Positions 21,801 through 33,022 are shown, numbered from the stretch's first letter. The stretch: 64,000 nt of DNA from Branchiostoma floridae (GCF_000003815.2 NC_049989.1:16543702-16607701), one strand, 5' to 3'. Made by a program: numbers and translations. The notes: a model not told the origin generated them from the sequence alone.

Positions 21801-24800
21801 TATAGTTGTTTGTGCAGAATCGGGCAGCTTTTCTTCCTGAATGTACACATTTCTGTTCAAGTAAGACTTGGTGACCATAACCAAGACTTGGCCCATACAT
21901 CTTAAATGTATGGAATAAGATTTAAGAAACCGGAACATACAAAGAGTTTTATGTTTCCCAGTTCCACAGGAGCTGATGTATGCCGCCATGCTGGGTGATA
22001 AGATCTTAACTTGTACGTAACATAGATAAAACCAAACATCATCTCAAGGCCATAGCAAGTAAATTTTATGGATGACATCCTCTACAGACTGCAAAAATAG
22101 TGCGATAGGGCGAAAAAAAACAAGATGGGTACAAAAAAACAAGATGGTTATAGGCCCTATAAACGTTGTAACAAGAATTTAAGGGGCAAAATATGACCAT
22201 GGTATCACAGCCAACAAGACATTCATCCCTGTATTCAAGACATGTACTGGAGTAGTGAAAGTGACCCTAGTGTGGTAGACTGGTATCACGAACAAAGCTG
22301 CTAACTACACTTATGGCTTCCAAATTGGTGCCACTTTTATAACTATCCAACAAGTTTCATTTCTACAACTGCAGGTATCTCACAAGTGTCACTTTTACAA
22401 GTAATTATAAGGCTACAGCACAACATATTTGCTCATTTTGGTAATTTTTCGTCATGTTGACCATCTCCAAAGAAGAAGAAAAAATCTTGTTTTTTTTCTG
22501 AAATCAGCGAAAATTAATGAGCGCGCGGATGTCATCCATAAAATTTACTTGCTGTGGCCTAATGAAGACGTCTCTTTTAATCAAAAAGACAAACTTTGAT
22601 AACTATGTGATGACGTTACCTACAGAATGAGAAGACAGCAGAAGAGATTGCAGCAATTAAGAAAGCGCAGAAGCTGTTCCAGTCTTCCAAAGTAAGCCAT
22701 GGCCAAACAAAGTAAATCTTTTCATATACTTTCTGCTTAAAACATCACGTGAAATTTTACACTTTTTTAAAATGATATTAACGCTGTGTTCTGCAGGGTA
22801 AGATCCGGACAGACGAAGGTTGAAACAGCACAACGTTTGGTGAGACGTATCTTTTCAGTGAACACGTGTTTTTATGAAATATGGCACAGATCTTGTTTTG
22901 TAATTTCTGTTTCAATGTCGGCCTGTCTGTTATTCTGTTATCATCGGAACTCTGCATTTCTCATAATTTCTGTGACTCACACATTGTTTAACAAATAATA
23001 GTTACTAAACGTGAAATGGCATGAGATAATTTGCATTGTACATATATATATATAGAGAGAGAGAGACTTTATGTATATATTGAAAGCACGGTCTGTAGAT
23101 ATTGTAGCATAGGGCCCACGGCCTAAGAAATGTGAAATATATATATATTTGTGTACAATACATATATATATATTATTCATGTATATCAGGACATCAGTAA
23201 AGTTTATCTTTTGTCATTGTATGGTGAATCATGTCCCTGCATAAGCTATGTAAACAGGAATGCATTTTGCATTCAGTGTATTCTGTGTTGTGCAAGTAAG
23301 TGAACACCTTTCTTTGAGTTGTTTATGTAAGCTGTAGTATCTATTCATGTTACCTCTTTAACACTTTATTGCATAGAAGTCTGTAATAATGCTTCAAAGC
23401 GATATATTTTAAACTTTTTTTAGCTCTCCAGCCAAATGTGATGGATGGCTTGCTCGCTATACACCTCATCGCCAAAGACCTGACCTCCGTCCCAGCCGAG
23501 GTGTTTAAAAACAGGGATATCGAATGCCTTGTCCTGTCTACCAACAGGCTGACGAGCATACCCGAGGAGATAGGTCAACTACAGAAGCTCCAGGTTCTTA
23601 AACTTAACAACAACCTGCTGACAGAACTGCCGCAAGCAATCACGACGCTACCTAACCTAAAGCACGTTGACCTGTCAAAGAACAGCATTGACACACTGCC
23701 TAGTGGATTCTCAACATTAGACATATACGAACTCCACATGCACAACAATAGGTTCAAAGAGATACCAGAAGAAATTTGTTCACTACTACAGCTGAAAACC
23801 TTTTCTGTGGCAAGCAACCCCCTCAAGTGTCTCCCTGACAAAATATCCCAGCTTACAGGATTGAGAAACATGCACATCGGCAGATGTCAGTTGAAAGAGT
23901 TCCCCAGACAGGTGCTGCAGCTGGAGGGTCTACAGAGGCTATACATGGGGGCCTGGGCTGGGGAGGGCAAACAGTCACCTGTACCTGAAGATATCGGCAG
24001 ACTGAAGAACCTACAAGTCTTGGATCTGCAGAATAGTGGCTTGGCGTCATTACCGGATAGTGTTAGGGAACTGGTGCAGCTGACGTACTTAAACATCTCC
24101 GCAAACAAATTCACATCTGTTCCTGACTCAATTATGAACCTGCGCAATATCGAGAAGCTAGAATTGTCACATAACAGAATTTCCCGCCTTCCCCTGACTC
24201 TTTGCCGATTGGCCAAACTAAAGGGTGTGGGCATCTCTGGAAACCCCCTGACATACCCTCCTCCTGATGTATGTAAGAAAGGTACTGCCGACGTCACCGA
24301 CGTCATGGACTTCATGAGAAGACAGTTGAAGGAAAAAGAGGATGGTATGTTATAAGATTTTCTGGAGAAAAATTTAATAAAGGATAAATCAATTAGAAAG
24401 ACGTACAAATTGTATAAGATACCATGTATGTGCCCCAACAGCATTTGTAGCTTTTCGATTATGTAGCACCAGTAGTTATGATCTGGCTCATTATAGAGAT
24501 GACTCAATATAGACATGATTCGGTATGAAACTGTGAGTGATAAACATGTTTACAAGTCGCAGATGTGGGTGTGGTGTAGATAAGGTAATGCAAATTTATT
24601 TCAAATGAAATTTTCAATGCAGGCTAAAAATGTATTAATCAGTCATATTGATGTTTCAGAGAAAGAACTAAGGAAATGCTTCCATCGTTTCTCGCAAAAC
24701 GTGACTGAAACACGCGAGGTGGAAGATCTGGGTGTTGCACTTGGACTTGCAGCAGATGAGATGACGTCCATTATCCAAGTAAATATTTTTAGTCACTTGT

Positions 24801-26971
24801 ATTAACATTTGGAAACGTTTTGCATAAAGCAGTAATGTGGTATACGCAAACTCTCAGAACAGTCATTTGCGCCTGTAAGAATTTTGAATTGTTTTTGCTT
24901 AGCCTATTACGTTTTATGACTACATACGTGTGTCACAGCATGCAATGTTAACCCTTCCACTTTAAGGGTTCAAACAACCAAACCCCGAGTTACCAGGCCT
25001 ATAACATGCTGTTGAAGTGGATGGAGAAAGACCCAGAAGCGTCCATGGACAAGCTTCGGCAGGAGCTGAGTGACTTTGGCATGGACACGCTAACAGAGGA
25101 CGTTGGCAGGATCAAGGTATACGCAAAAAGTTGTTTTCAAGGTCTAAAAAGTAAGTTTGATATAAAAGTCTGTATTTTTCAACTATAGCTGATACGTTTC
25201 ACCTAACGGTGGAATTTGTTTTTAAAGGTTCAACCAGGTAAGCGACCGACAGATACAACAGTTGGACCGGTAGCCAAGCGATCAGCAGCCGGAGAGTCTT
25301 CTTTTGGCCGGCATCAGGAGGAGCAGCTGACACAGCTACTAGAGGAAAACCGCACTTTGAGAGCCCTGGTGGAAGAACTACAAGGAAAGACGCCAAGAAG
25401 TCGAGGTGAGTTTGTTGGATATGAATGCTACCTCGCAAAGGCACCTTGCTTTCTGCTTTACTTCAGTACATAGGTAATGCTATCAAAATAAATGAAATAT
25501 CGATTGATAGAGAAGGGGAATAACAAAAATTTGCAAACAGCTTCCAACTAACCTAGTTAGAGAGCTTAGCTACTGTCAATATTAACATGTGATGCGTTTG
25601 AAGTGTTACAGATAATAAGTCGAAGTTCTAACTAAATTTACACAGCTCTCTGCAGCTTGTATCTAAGAAGTCTTAAGATATAAATGGTGGTTAAGGTTTC
25701 ATAAAGGTTTCGGCGTCCATACCAATACAAAACATTTAAAAAAATACGGTCAACATTTCTATCCTCCTTTATTCAACTTGCCAGGACCTGGAGCCAAGCC
25801 TGTGGTGTTGCTGCTCAACGATGAGTATGGAACTGCAAAGGGGGGCATATCCACTGTCCACTGCCAGATGGCGGTCCTACTGGCTTCCAATGGTGCAGAG
25901 GTCTATTCTACAGTCCTGAGTGCCACAGAAGACGATGAGAAGGATGCAGCTACTAATGGGGTTAAGCTGATCTTTCCAACAACATCCGAGCGAGACAAGA
26001 GAGAGCCCTGCCTTGATTGGCTGACCTTTGACCATAAGGCTCGTTACCCAGACCTCCCTCCAGTAGACTTCATTGTTGGCCACGTGCCCATCACAAGCCA
26101 TGCAGCAAGGCAGATCAAGGAGCAACGATTTCCTGACGCCAAACTCGTCCAAGTCACTCACGTGATGCCAGAAGACACCAACCAGTACAAGAGTGATGAG
26201 AGGGTGTTGAGCATCGGCGACGAGCAGAAAAACATTCTTGAAGACCTAGAACATGCTGACGTGATTATCTCGGTAGGCCCATACTTGCACGACTACTACA
26301 AGCATGAGACGAGAGATTTCGAACCTCACTTTGAGTTCCTGCCTAAGCCATCCGACATCTTCAGCACAGCAAAGGTCAAATACGTCGATGCCGGCGTTAA
26401 AGTAGTGTTGTCCATCGGCAGGGTCAAGGGTGTGGAGAGGCTGAAAGGCTACGACCTGGCTGCAAAGTCCGTGGGCAAGGTGATCGTAGCACTACCCAAC
26501 ACTAAATGGCGAGCCCGCGGCATCTGTGCTGATGATTTCCAGGAGAGCAGGGACATCATCCAGGCCAACGCGGGTAACATCCATTTCACCCCCCTGAAGT
26601 ACGGCACACAGGAGGAGCTGCGCAAGGACATGGAAAAGGCAAACGTCGTGCTGATGCCGTCACGTGCAGAGCCATTCGGACTGGTTGGTCTGGAGGCCAT
26701 CGCTGCAGGAGTGCCCGTCCTGGTTTCCCACAAGTCTGGTCTTGCAAAGTTTCTGACGAAACAAGACCCCGAGTTTGACCGCACGATCGTAGAGATCGAA
26801 GATGATGACGATGAGGCCGCCAAAACCCTGGCCAAGCGCATAATCAAGATCCTGACGGATGGACACAGAGAGTTTCAGGCCGCACAAAGGTTAAAGGAGA
26901 GGCTTTTGGCCTCAAAGTACTGGGCTGTTTCACACACCAGTTTCCTCGAAACCTTTGGTCTGGAAGGCTAG
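18769..26971 (+). CDS. LRR - Death-like domain - coiled coil - GT4 glycosyltransferase fusion
   Basis: Firm exons: 23424 or 23432 to 24344, 24660-24778, 24967-25116, 25228-25405 and 25785-26971; from ATG 23441 they encode 845 residues. Residues 4-290 are 12 cytoplasmic-type 23-residue LRRs (LTSIPEEIGQLQKLQVLKL). Residues 302-391 form a Death-fold region (ELRKCFHRFSQ...MLLKWMEKDP...LRQELSDFGM). Residues 392-450 include a coiled coil (EEQLTQLLEENRTLRALVEEL). Residues 451-845, one exon, are a GT-B glycosyltransferase resembling family 4: GTAKGGISTVH nucleotide-sugar loop, SIGRVKGVERLKGYD, and the E-x7-E donor motif EPFGLVGLE (E746, E754). Candidate 5' exons are 18769-18824, 22626-22691 and 22797-22839. 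Joined to the acceptor at 23432 they keep one open frame from ATG 18769 (903 residues, basic N-terminus). No signal peptide, so cytosolic. A sensor/adaptor/effector role in innate immunity is inference; the sugar acceptor is unknown. Confidence 0.85.
19075..19485 (-). mobile_element. SINE-1 with internal 59-bp triplication
   Basis: Starts on the left with a (TTATTG)n tail and GGGTGGGCCGACTACTC. Runs through the shared CAGGGGCTGAATTGCGAGGAG, AATTGCCCCAGGTGCGGCC and TGGCGGGTTCTTTAACGTGCC blocks to TCCGAGGGACG. A 59-bp unit beginning GTCTGGAGCGAGCTGCCATT is repeated at 19173, 19232 and 19291. The tRNA-like head is missing. It lies in the proposed first intron of the LRR-Death-GT gene. Confidence 0.78.
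19925..20345. repeat. Diverged ~222-bp direct duplication
   Basis: CAGCTTTAAGGATGGCCCG (about 19951) and TAGCTTTAGGGATGCCCG (about 20176) head two similar stretches. Each continues through TTTTATGTTGTTCTTTAAT-like, AAAAGAGC and GCACCYRTGAC-like phrases. It is intronic and non-coding. Confidence 0.6.
20346..21447. other. Intronic DNA, no recognised feature
   Basis: Lies between the duplication and the LINE-Y fragment in the proposed first intron. Small ORFs only, none with a recognisable domain. Confidence 0.4.
21448..22000 (-). pseudogene. LINE-Y 3' fragment (RT C-terminal tail)
   Basis: The minus-strand ORF 21448-21900 reads KAARFCTNNYNKDSSVT, then LEDRRKMSRLSMTYKMTNKLVDVP and YFPRTIVLWNLLSP, the tail found after RT in Jockey/CR1-type LINEs. 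A second frame (21774-21989) carries the preceding part, so there is a frameshift. A related plus-strand copy lies at 55395-55745. Dead and 5'-truncated. Confidence 0.8.
22047..22560. mobile_element. MITE family B, 33-bp TIRs
   Basis: Left AGGCCATAGCAAGTAAATTT and right AAATTTACTTGCTGTGGCCT, each continued by ATGGATGACATCC or its complement, are terminal inverted repeats. Other copies: 32197-32616 and 37015-37698. A related group with TGTTGATTTGATTATAT ends lies at 44155, 46853 and 47462. No transposase ORF. Confidence 0.85.
23038..23180. repeat. (TA)n/(GA)n microsatellites
   Basis: TATATA...GAGAGAGAGAG at about 23042-23067 and TATATATATATT at 23138-23174, in the intron before the LRR exon. 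Confidence 0.9.
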
Positions 26972-28130
26972 CTTCTAACCTCATTGCTTTTGTACCTACC
27001 AACATATTACATCTGCCTGTTGATGGTTTCTTTTGAATTTATGTCAAGGCGTTCAGAACCCATAAATATTCCTAGGTACAAATCTTCACTATTGATGACC
27101 GTTATGTCGATGTCATCTTTCTACCTATTCATACATTCTGAACTCTTGCAAACATGACAATGAGGAAAACAATTGATATAACATAACATCCCACGTTTTG
27201 TCATTTAGAAGAGAAGAAGCTTGTAATCATATAGGCCTACGGACTCTTGTACTTACATCCCATTCCATTTTCATTGGCAATGGAAATATTACATTCTAGC
27301 TGGATTCCATATCATACTGTATATGATATAGAGTTGGCAGAATCTAGTACAAAAGTATGATTTTAGAGTTGATTACAATTGGTGCTATGTGAGTATTCTG
27401 TTGATCCTATCGTAATTGTAGGGGCTGATTGATGTCTTTATATTCTTATATTTATAGAATGATGATTATAAAGCTTCTAATAAAATTGCAAAGCTTGTAA
27501 TAATAATAATACTCTAAACAGTCTTTATAGAAGGTCGTTATTAGAACTTTGTGACAAATCTATTTTTACTTGAAGGATGAAACATGATAATTGTTTATTG
27601 CTTTTTTAGTAATACTTTCTGTATACCGCATCGACTGTTGTGGTAGGGAATTCACTATGTAACCAGCAGCCAATAATTGTCAGTTGTTATAAATGACCTC
27701 ATATAAAGCAAGAAGTTTTATGTTATTTTTTTTCATATCTTAAGAAGGAGAACTTGATCGCACAATGAAAAATTATAAAATCATTGCCATGTATTGCATT
27801 GTCTGCAATCTCGATCATGCTATTTTGAGTTGTTATGCCGACAACGATAGATAGGGGGCGTGACATCCACGCAACACTCCACAAACCTTCCTGCTCATCA
27901 TTTGACTCACCCACGACCCTATAGGTACCGTTTCCAAATCAGCAAAGTGAGTTGCTGGAGACAGGCCACGATCTATAGAACCTTTCTGTACACTGATGAG
28001 ATATCGACAGGGAGCCTGCAAATAATTGTGACCCATGGACAGGAGGCGTAAACAAGACTTCCGTGGAGACACATTTATCAGAAGTCTATTGATTTTGGCT
28101 GCAGATTCGGCGACAGTCTACTAACGGGAG
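26972..28130. other. 3'UTR and downstream intergenic of the LRR-Death-GT gene
   Basis: AT-rich sequence following the stop codon. An AATAAA hexamer at 27479-27484 (CTAATAAAATTG) is a plausible polyadenylation signal, giving a 3'UTR of about 0.5 kb. No further gene is supported to 28130. Confidence 0.45.
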
Positions 28131-28343
28131 CTATCTCACTGCACTTGGGGCGCCGTTGTGGCAATGCGGGATTCGTTCACTGCGGCACTCTTATAGATAT
28201 TGCGTTATACGTAAAACTATGACTTTGCAGACAACAAAACACACAAAACGTAAGAAAGTCTGTTATTTATCTCTGAAATCCGTCGAGTCATCTACGAACC
28301 CCCGCAGTGCCGCAAAGGTGCCCCAAGTGCAGTGAGATACCAC
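28131..28343. mobile_element. MITE family C (CACTGCACTTGGGGC TIRs)
   Basis: CTATCTCACTGCACTTGGGG at the left and CCCCAAGTGCAGTGAGATACCA at the right are inverted repeats of about 38 bp. The middle shares ACACAAAACGTAAGAAA and TTATCTCTGAAATCC with copies at 31953-32192 and 56278-56510. Length is 210-240 bp in all three. Confidence 0.88.
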
Positions 28344-28532
28344 CTTAAGTCTGTAAGCTCAGAGGCACATAGATTGTTGTCACAGTGTAAATGAAAAATT
28401 GAAAAAAAACGTGAAAAGCCCATATGTATATTGAAGTAATAGCACAAGAATATTGCCTATGAAAAATTAGTAACGATATAGAGGGAAAAAGTACAAACAT
28501 TTGTACTATTATACTATCATAGTTTCTAGTAT

Positions 28533-28585
28533 TACTTGCAATTATCCTTCGGGCATGAATTTTGCAATAAAGATTGTAAATTATA
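28533..28585 (+). mobile_element. LINE-X 3'UTR scrap
   Basis: TTCGGGCATGAATTTTGCAATAAAGATTGTAAATTATA matches the 3' terminus of LINE-X at 61830-61866 and the complement at 53341-53375. Only the extreme 3' end is present. Confidence 0.55.
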
Positions 28586-28824
28586 ACTACTAGAAATTGT
28601 CCATTTAACAGACTGACCAGTGAGTGCATGGAAATCATTTGTGCCCCAGATATTATCTTTACTTTTACGTTCTTGAAGACATTGCGCGAAACACCAACGA
28701 TTTTGTCGAGTGTGTTTTTTTCCCCATTTTTTACATTGGGTTTTCAAATGAAAACAAAACACTGAAAGTTGGGGAACCATCCAACAAAATGACAGCAAGA
28801 ATAACGAAAATGATTTCGATATAA

Positions 28825-29317
28825 CCATAACAATAGTGAACTTAGATTCAAGAAATAATATAACTGAGATCTCAATCCATAACAATAATGAACTTAGATT
28901 CAAAAGATAATATAACTGAGATCTCAAACTATGGAAATATTTAGCTTAGATTCCAAAATAACATAACTGAGATCTCAAACCATAACAATAATGAACTTAG
29001 TTTCAAAAATGATATAACTGAGATCTCAAATCATAACTGTAATTAACTTAGATTCAAAAGATAATATAACTGAGATCTCAAACTATGGCAATATTGAGCT
29101 TAGATTCCAAAATAATATAACTGAGATCTCAAACCATAACAATAATGAACTTAGTTTCAAAAATGATATAACTGAGATCTCAAATCATAACTGTAATTAA
29201 CTTAGATTCAAAAGATAATATAACTGAGATCTCAAATCATAACAATAATGAACTCAGTTTCAAAAAATAATATAGCTGAGATCTCAAACCATAACAATAA
29301 TGAATTTAGATTCAAAG
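28825..29317. repeat. ~52-bp satellite with three-unit (155-bp) higher-order repeat
   Basis: Nine units of 51-52 bp, each containing the 10-bp palindrome TGAGATCTCA preceded by ATATAAC or ATATAGC. The spacer after the palindrome cycles through three variants (AACTATGG, AACCATAACAATAATG, AATCATAACTGTAATT) that recur every 155 bases (28916/29071, 28967/29122, 29018/29173). This shows amplification of trimers as well as of monomers. Confidence 0.93.
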
Positions 29318-29646
29318 AAATGTCGAGTGTGTTTGTGGAAAATGGCTATCATGATTAATTCCTGTAGAAGTTTCTTCCATGTATCACATCAGGAAACTGT
29401 GCAGTGTATTCGCCTAAAGGATTTGGGTTCCCGCCAAAATCGATCCTATCCGGCTTATGTACGGGTCTCTGGAGAAGGCCCGGGGTCTGTGGAGCAGCTG
29501 TCGAAATGTCGTTTGACAGCAAGAAGTTCGTCTTGCTCTCTTACTACGTTATTGAGACGAACATGCGTGTCATTTATCTGATAGCTCATCATCCTTGAAT
29601 TTTTTGGTGAGATCTGAGATATACTTGTAACGTCAAAGCATATCTG

Positions 29647-30508
29647 CTAGGGATGGGTACCGGTACAGAAAATTAAGGTCCAGGTCCGGTTCAGGTCCAG
29701 AGGATCAGGTCCAGGTTTGGACCTGAACATGGACCTGATTCAAAATTTGAGAACTTGTGAATGGAGGATACTCAAAACAATGGTCTATTTCACAACAAAG
29801 ACATCTGTTTTGTATTCGACTCCCACTGGCGTTTGAAAATCCTACAAGGCTAACTGCCTCTGTTTTGACGGTAAAACTTGGCAGAAATGACTATAGACTA
29901 TACTCTACTTCGCTCTTGTTATTGTTTATAGAGCGGTAAGCCCCGAAACGTGTGAATGCCTGATCATATAATCTGTTCATTTTACAATAGGTCCAACATC
30001 TGGTCACCGAATTTTTTCAGGTCCGGTTTTTCTGGACCGGTCCAATAAGAAAAACCGGTTTTGCACCGGCAGCCCTTACTAGGGGTGGGTACCGGTACAG
30101 AAAATTCAGGTCCAGGTCCGGTTCAGGTCCAAAGGATCAGGTCCAGGTCCGGACCTGAACCTGTACCTGATGCAATATGACTTATACCAATGGTCCATTT
30201 CACTACAAAGAAATCTGTTTGGTGGAGTATTAGACTTACACTGGCGTTTTAAAATCCTACAACGCTAACTGCACCAGTAAGATTTGCTGTAAAACTTGGC
30301 AGAAATAACTATAAACTCTACTCTATTTCACTCTTGCTATTTCCTTCCACCTGCAAGCGCCAAAATGTGTGAAAGCCTGATAAAATAATATGTTACTTTT
30401 CTAATTGGTCCAACATCCAGACCTCCTTTACAGTTCCGTTTTTTTTGGACCGGTCCAATAAGGAAAAACAGTTTTGTACCGGTACAATTTACCGATACCC
30501 AGCCCTAA
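29647..30508 (+). mobile_element. Two head-to-tail GGTACCGGTA-family elements
   Basis: Copies at 29647-30078 and 30079-30508 abut directly. Each starts CTAGGG(A/G)TGGGTACCGGTACAG followed by AGGTCCAGGTCCGG repeats. Each ends with GGACCGGTCCAATAAG and (in the second) CCGATACCCAGCCCTAA, inverse to the start. A third copy in reverse is at 1-426. No ORF is shared. Internal similarity is high, so this is a recent tandem duplication or tail-to-head insertion. Confidence 0.85.
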
Positions 30509-30689
30509 TATTTACCCAATAACATCTCAGTACCAGCAATGTGACATCTGGTGGTTGCTGCAGTTGATATCGATTATAGGATCCCGGCTGGAGCTGATGG
30601 TACGATAACTCTTCTACTTCTCTGACAGAAATTACAATAAATTGTAACTGGTATTGTATTGGATTGGACGGGAATGGCAACTGGTCTCC

Positions 30690-31080
30690 TGACGGCCTAG
30701 AAGTGCCACTTATCACGGAAGGGACCTAAAATGGGGGCACCACGTCCAAGGCACTTATACAAGAATGTTAAGGGTAGTGTATGATACACCATGGTGGAAA
30801 CACATTACAAATACTAGTAGTCAGATTTATGAATCATTACCAAATGTTACCTCTGATGTTAAACAATGCCGAGTACTCCTTGCCGGCTATGTGGCTCATA
30901 GTATAGAGCCAGCCGGAAAACTCTTGTTCTGGACACTTGTTTTCTGTAAGAAACGTGTAGGTCGCCCAATGCTAACTTTTAAGAAACTTATTGAGTCAGA
31001 AACTGGTCTGGATGGCATGGAACTTCTCACAGCGATGAAAGACAGACTTTACTGGAAGGCAAACTTCATTTGCTGAACCT
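30690..31080 (+). pseudogene. LINE ORF C-terminal tail (RRGRP-type)
   Basis: The ORF 30765-31076 reads LLAGYVAHSIEPAGKLLFW, KKRVGRPMLTFKKLIESETG and ELLTAMKDRLYWKA. This is the conserved LINE tail of the pattern AGH...GRP-LTY-LL--DTGL--EL--AM-DR--WR. The upstream reading is frameshifted at about 30760. A (GAT)n run at 31096-31110 follows as the 3' tail. Confidence 0.72.
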
Positions 31081-31106
31081 CAGAGGATGACAAATGATGA
31101 TGATGA

Positions 31107-31190
31107 TGATGTGTTCGAAGAGGTGCCTCAAGCACGTCAAAGGGGAGCGGTTAACAACCCCTCCCTGCTACAGAAACAGCAATGATGTAT
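31107..31190 (+). mobile_element. SINE-2 3' fragment
   Basis: GTGTTCGAAGAGGTGCCTCAAGCACG and ACAACCCCTCCCTGCTACAGAAACAG match 48302-48390 of the fuller SINE-2 copy. Confidence 0.65.
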
Positions 31191-31952
31191 CACTCGTTCT
31201 CATTGAAATTGAAAATGGCATTTTTTGATCGAAAAATAAATCGGCTTTATTTACACTGAAAACTACCTGGTTGTTTAGGAAAATTCCTCTTTTAACCATA
31301 GCCAAAGAATTGCAACTTATTATTTTCGGTCCCATTGGTAATGCATTACAGGGCATGCAGGTAACAAACGTTACCGGTAACGTTTGTTACAACAGTAGAC
31401 TTTACCCTGTTTTCTTCGAAGGACTCACCTTATTGAAAGGTAAGTGAAATACCACCCGTGGCTATAATAATCTTCTAAGCCATCAACCAATACGAAAGTT
31501 GTGGTGCATCTTTTGTAAGACATTACAGGGGTTGTGGAAAAATGAAGGAGCCAGTGTGGTTGTCTATATTTTGCTCCATATCAAGGCGTAAAGTCAGGCG
31601 ACAGCATTTTCGACATTTAAATGAGAACGAGCCATATACCTGCTGAGGTACGTGCCTCTCACTAAGCAAAGTGAACAAAAACATATTGCAGTCAAGGGTC
31701 AAAGAGCCTTAGCTACAATTCACATTTATTTCTCACGAACTAACTCGCACAAATTGGTATAAAATCAGATAGAAACTTCTTGTGTAGCTAAGATATTTTT
31801 GATTACCATGCATGCTTTTTCCATCCACACTTTGTACATCAATGTACACCTCATAAATCAAGTTAACAAGCCTGTTTTCAGTAGATTTTCTAATTTAGAG
31901 AACGACCCATCTTACAACACATATGATACATCAGCCAAGACATCGGTAAAGT
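31191..31952. other. Intergenic
   Basis: Nothing recognised apart from the short perfect palindrome around AACGTTACCGGTAACGTT at 31367-31384. Confidence 0.4.
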
Positions 31953-32192
31953 TGGTATCTCACTGCACTTGGGGCACCGGTGCGGCACTGCGGAATTCGT
32001 TTACTACGGCACTGCTGTGTTATTTTCGCCGATTCTTTTCCAAATTTAGATATTGCGTAATACGTAAAATTATGACTTAGATACCTTATACACAAAACTT
32101 AAGAAAATTCGTTCTTTATCTCTTAAATGCGTTTTGTAATCCGTCGAACTCCGCAGTACCGCAATGGTGCCCCGAGTGTAGTGAGATACCAC
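31953..32192. mobile_element. MITE family C, second copy
   Basis: TGGTATCTCACTGCACTTGG at the left and GTGTAGTGAGATACCA at the right, with the ATTGCGTAATACGTAAAAT core shared with the copy at 28131. It ends four bases before a family B MITE. Confidence 0.88.
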
Positions 32193-32196
32193 CCTA

Positions 32197-32616
32197 AGGC
32201 CACACCAAGTAAAGTTTTATGGATGACGACCTCTGCAGACTGCAAAATTAATGAGATCAACATAGGTAAAGAAAGCAAGATGGCTACATTTTCAAAATAG
32301 ACACAATAAACGTTGTAACAAGAATTGAAATAACCAAATATATCATAACAACAAACAAGGCATCCATCCAGAAATGACACTAGTTTGTTATTTCTTATAA
32401 ATTCAAGTTGGCAAATATATGCCTTCCCCATAGTGCCACTTCTACAAGTAAAAATCAACCATCAGTCTACAACACACTCAACCTCTTTGCCCATTTGCCG
32501 GAATGGGTATTTTCATCATGTTGACCATCCCCGAAGAAGACAAAGATTTTTTTTGGCTAAAATCAGGCGAAAATTAATGAGTTGATGCCATCCATATAAA
32601 TTTTACTTGCTTGGCT
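32197..32616. mobile_element. MITE family B, second copy
   Basis: AGGCCACACCAAGTAAAGTTTT at the left, inverse of AAATTTTACTTGCTTGGCTT at the right. The interior matches 22047-22560 (GACTGCAAAA, CATGTTGACCATCC, TCAGGCGAAAATTAATGAG). Confidence 0.82.
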
Positions 32617-32933
32617 TAATGGAAAAATACACTGTGAAATCATAAAGTGCTAATGCAATTTCGTTTGCCAAACGACGCCATTTTGCCGTTGAAATTCTGA
32701 CATCACCATTTTTAAGATAATAACATAATAATACTTATCAGTGCATTGTGTCCAGATTTATTGCTTTAGAATCGCTGTTTATCTTATTTCAAATTATAAA
32801 AAAATCCTGTTGTTTTCAGGATTGTATAATATTTCTCTGCATTTTGATTATGGTAATTTTATACGCATGCGTGGTTAAAAGGGCACAAATGTGTGTGGTT
32901 GTGAAGGCAGTTACCGGGGAGGCGCCAGCGCCT

Positions 32934-33022
32934 GTCAAATCACGCTTTTTCTCGTGAGATGTTGTCAATTCACGCTTTTCTCGCAAGATTTTGTCAAATC
33001 ACGCGTCTTTTCGCGAGAGTTT
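32934..33022. repeat. Three ~30-bp tandem units GTCAAATCACGC...CTCGCGAGA
   Basis: Units start at 32934, 32964 and 32993 and contain TCACGCTTTTTCTCGTGAGA-like hairpins. Spacing is 30 and 29 bases. Confidence 0.8.

Noticed and set aside
23575-24516. Minus-strand ORFs of 65-209 codons opposite the LRR exon
   Set aside because: Antisense shadows of the LRR coding frame, with no domain.
26449-26887. Minus-strand ORFs opposite the GT exon
   Set aside because: Antisense shadows of a GC-richer coding exon.
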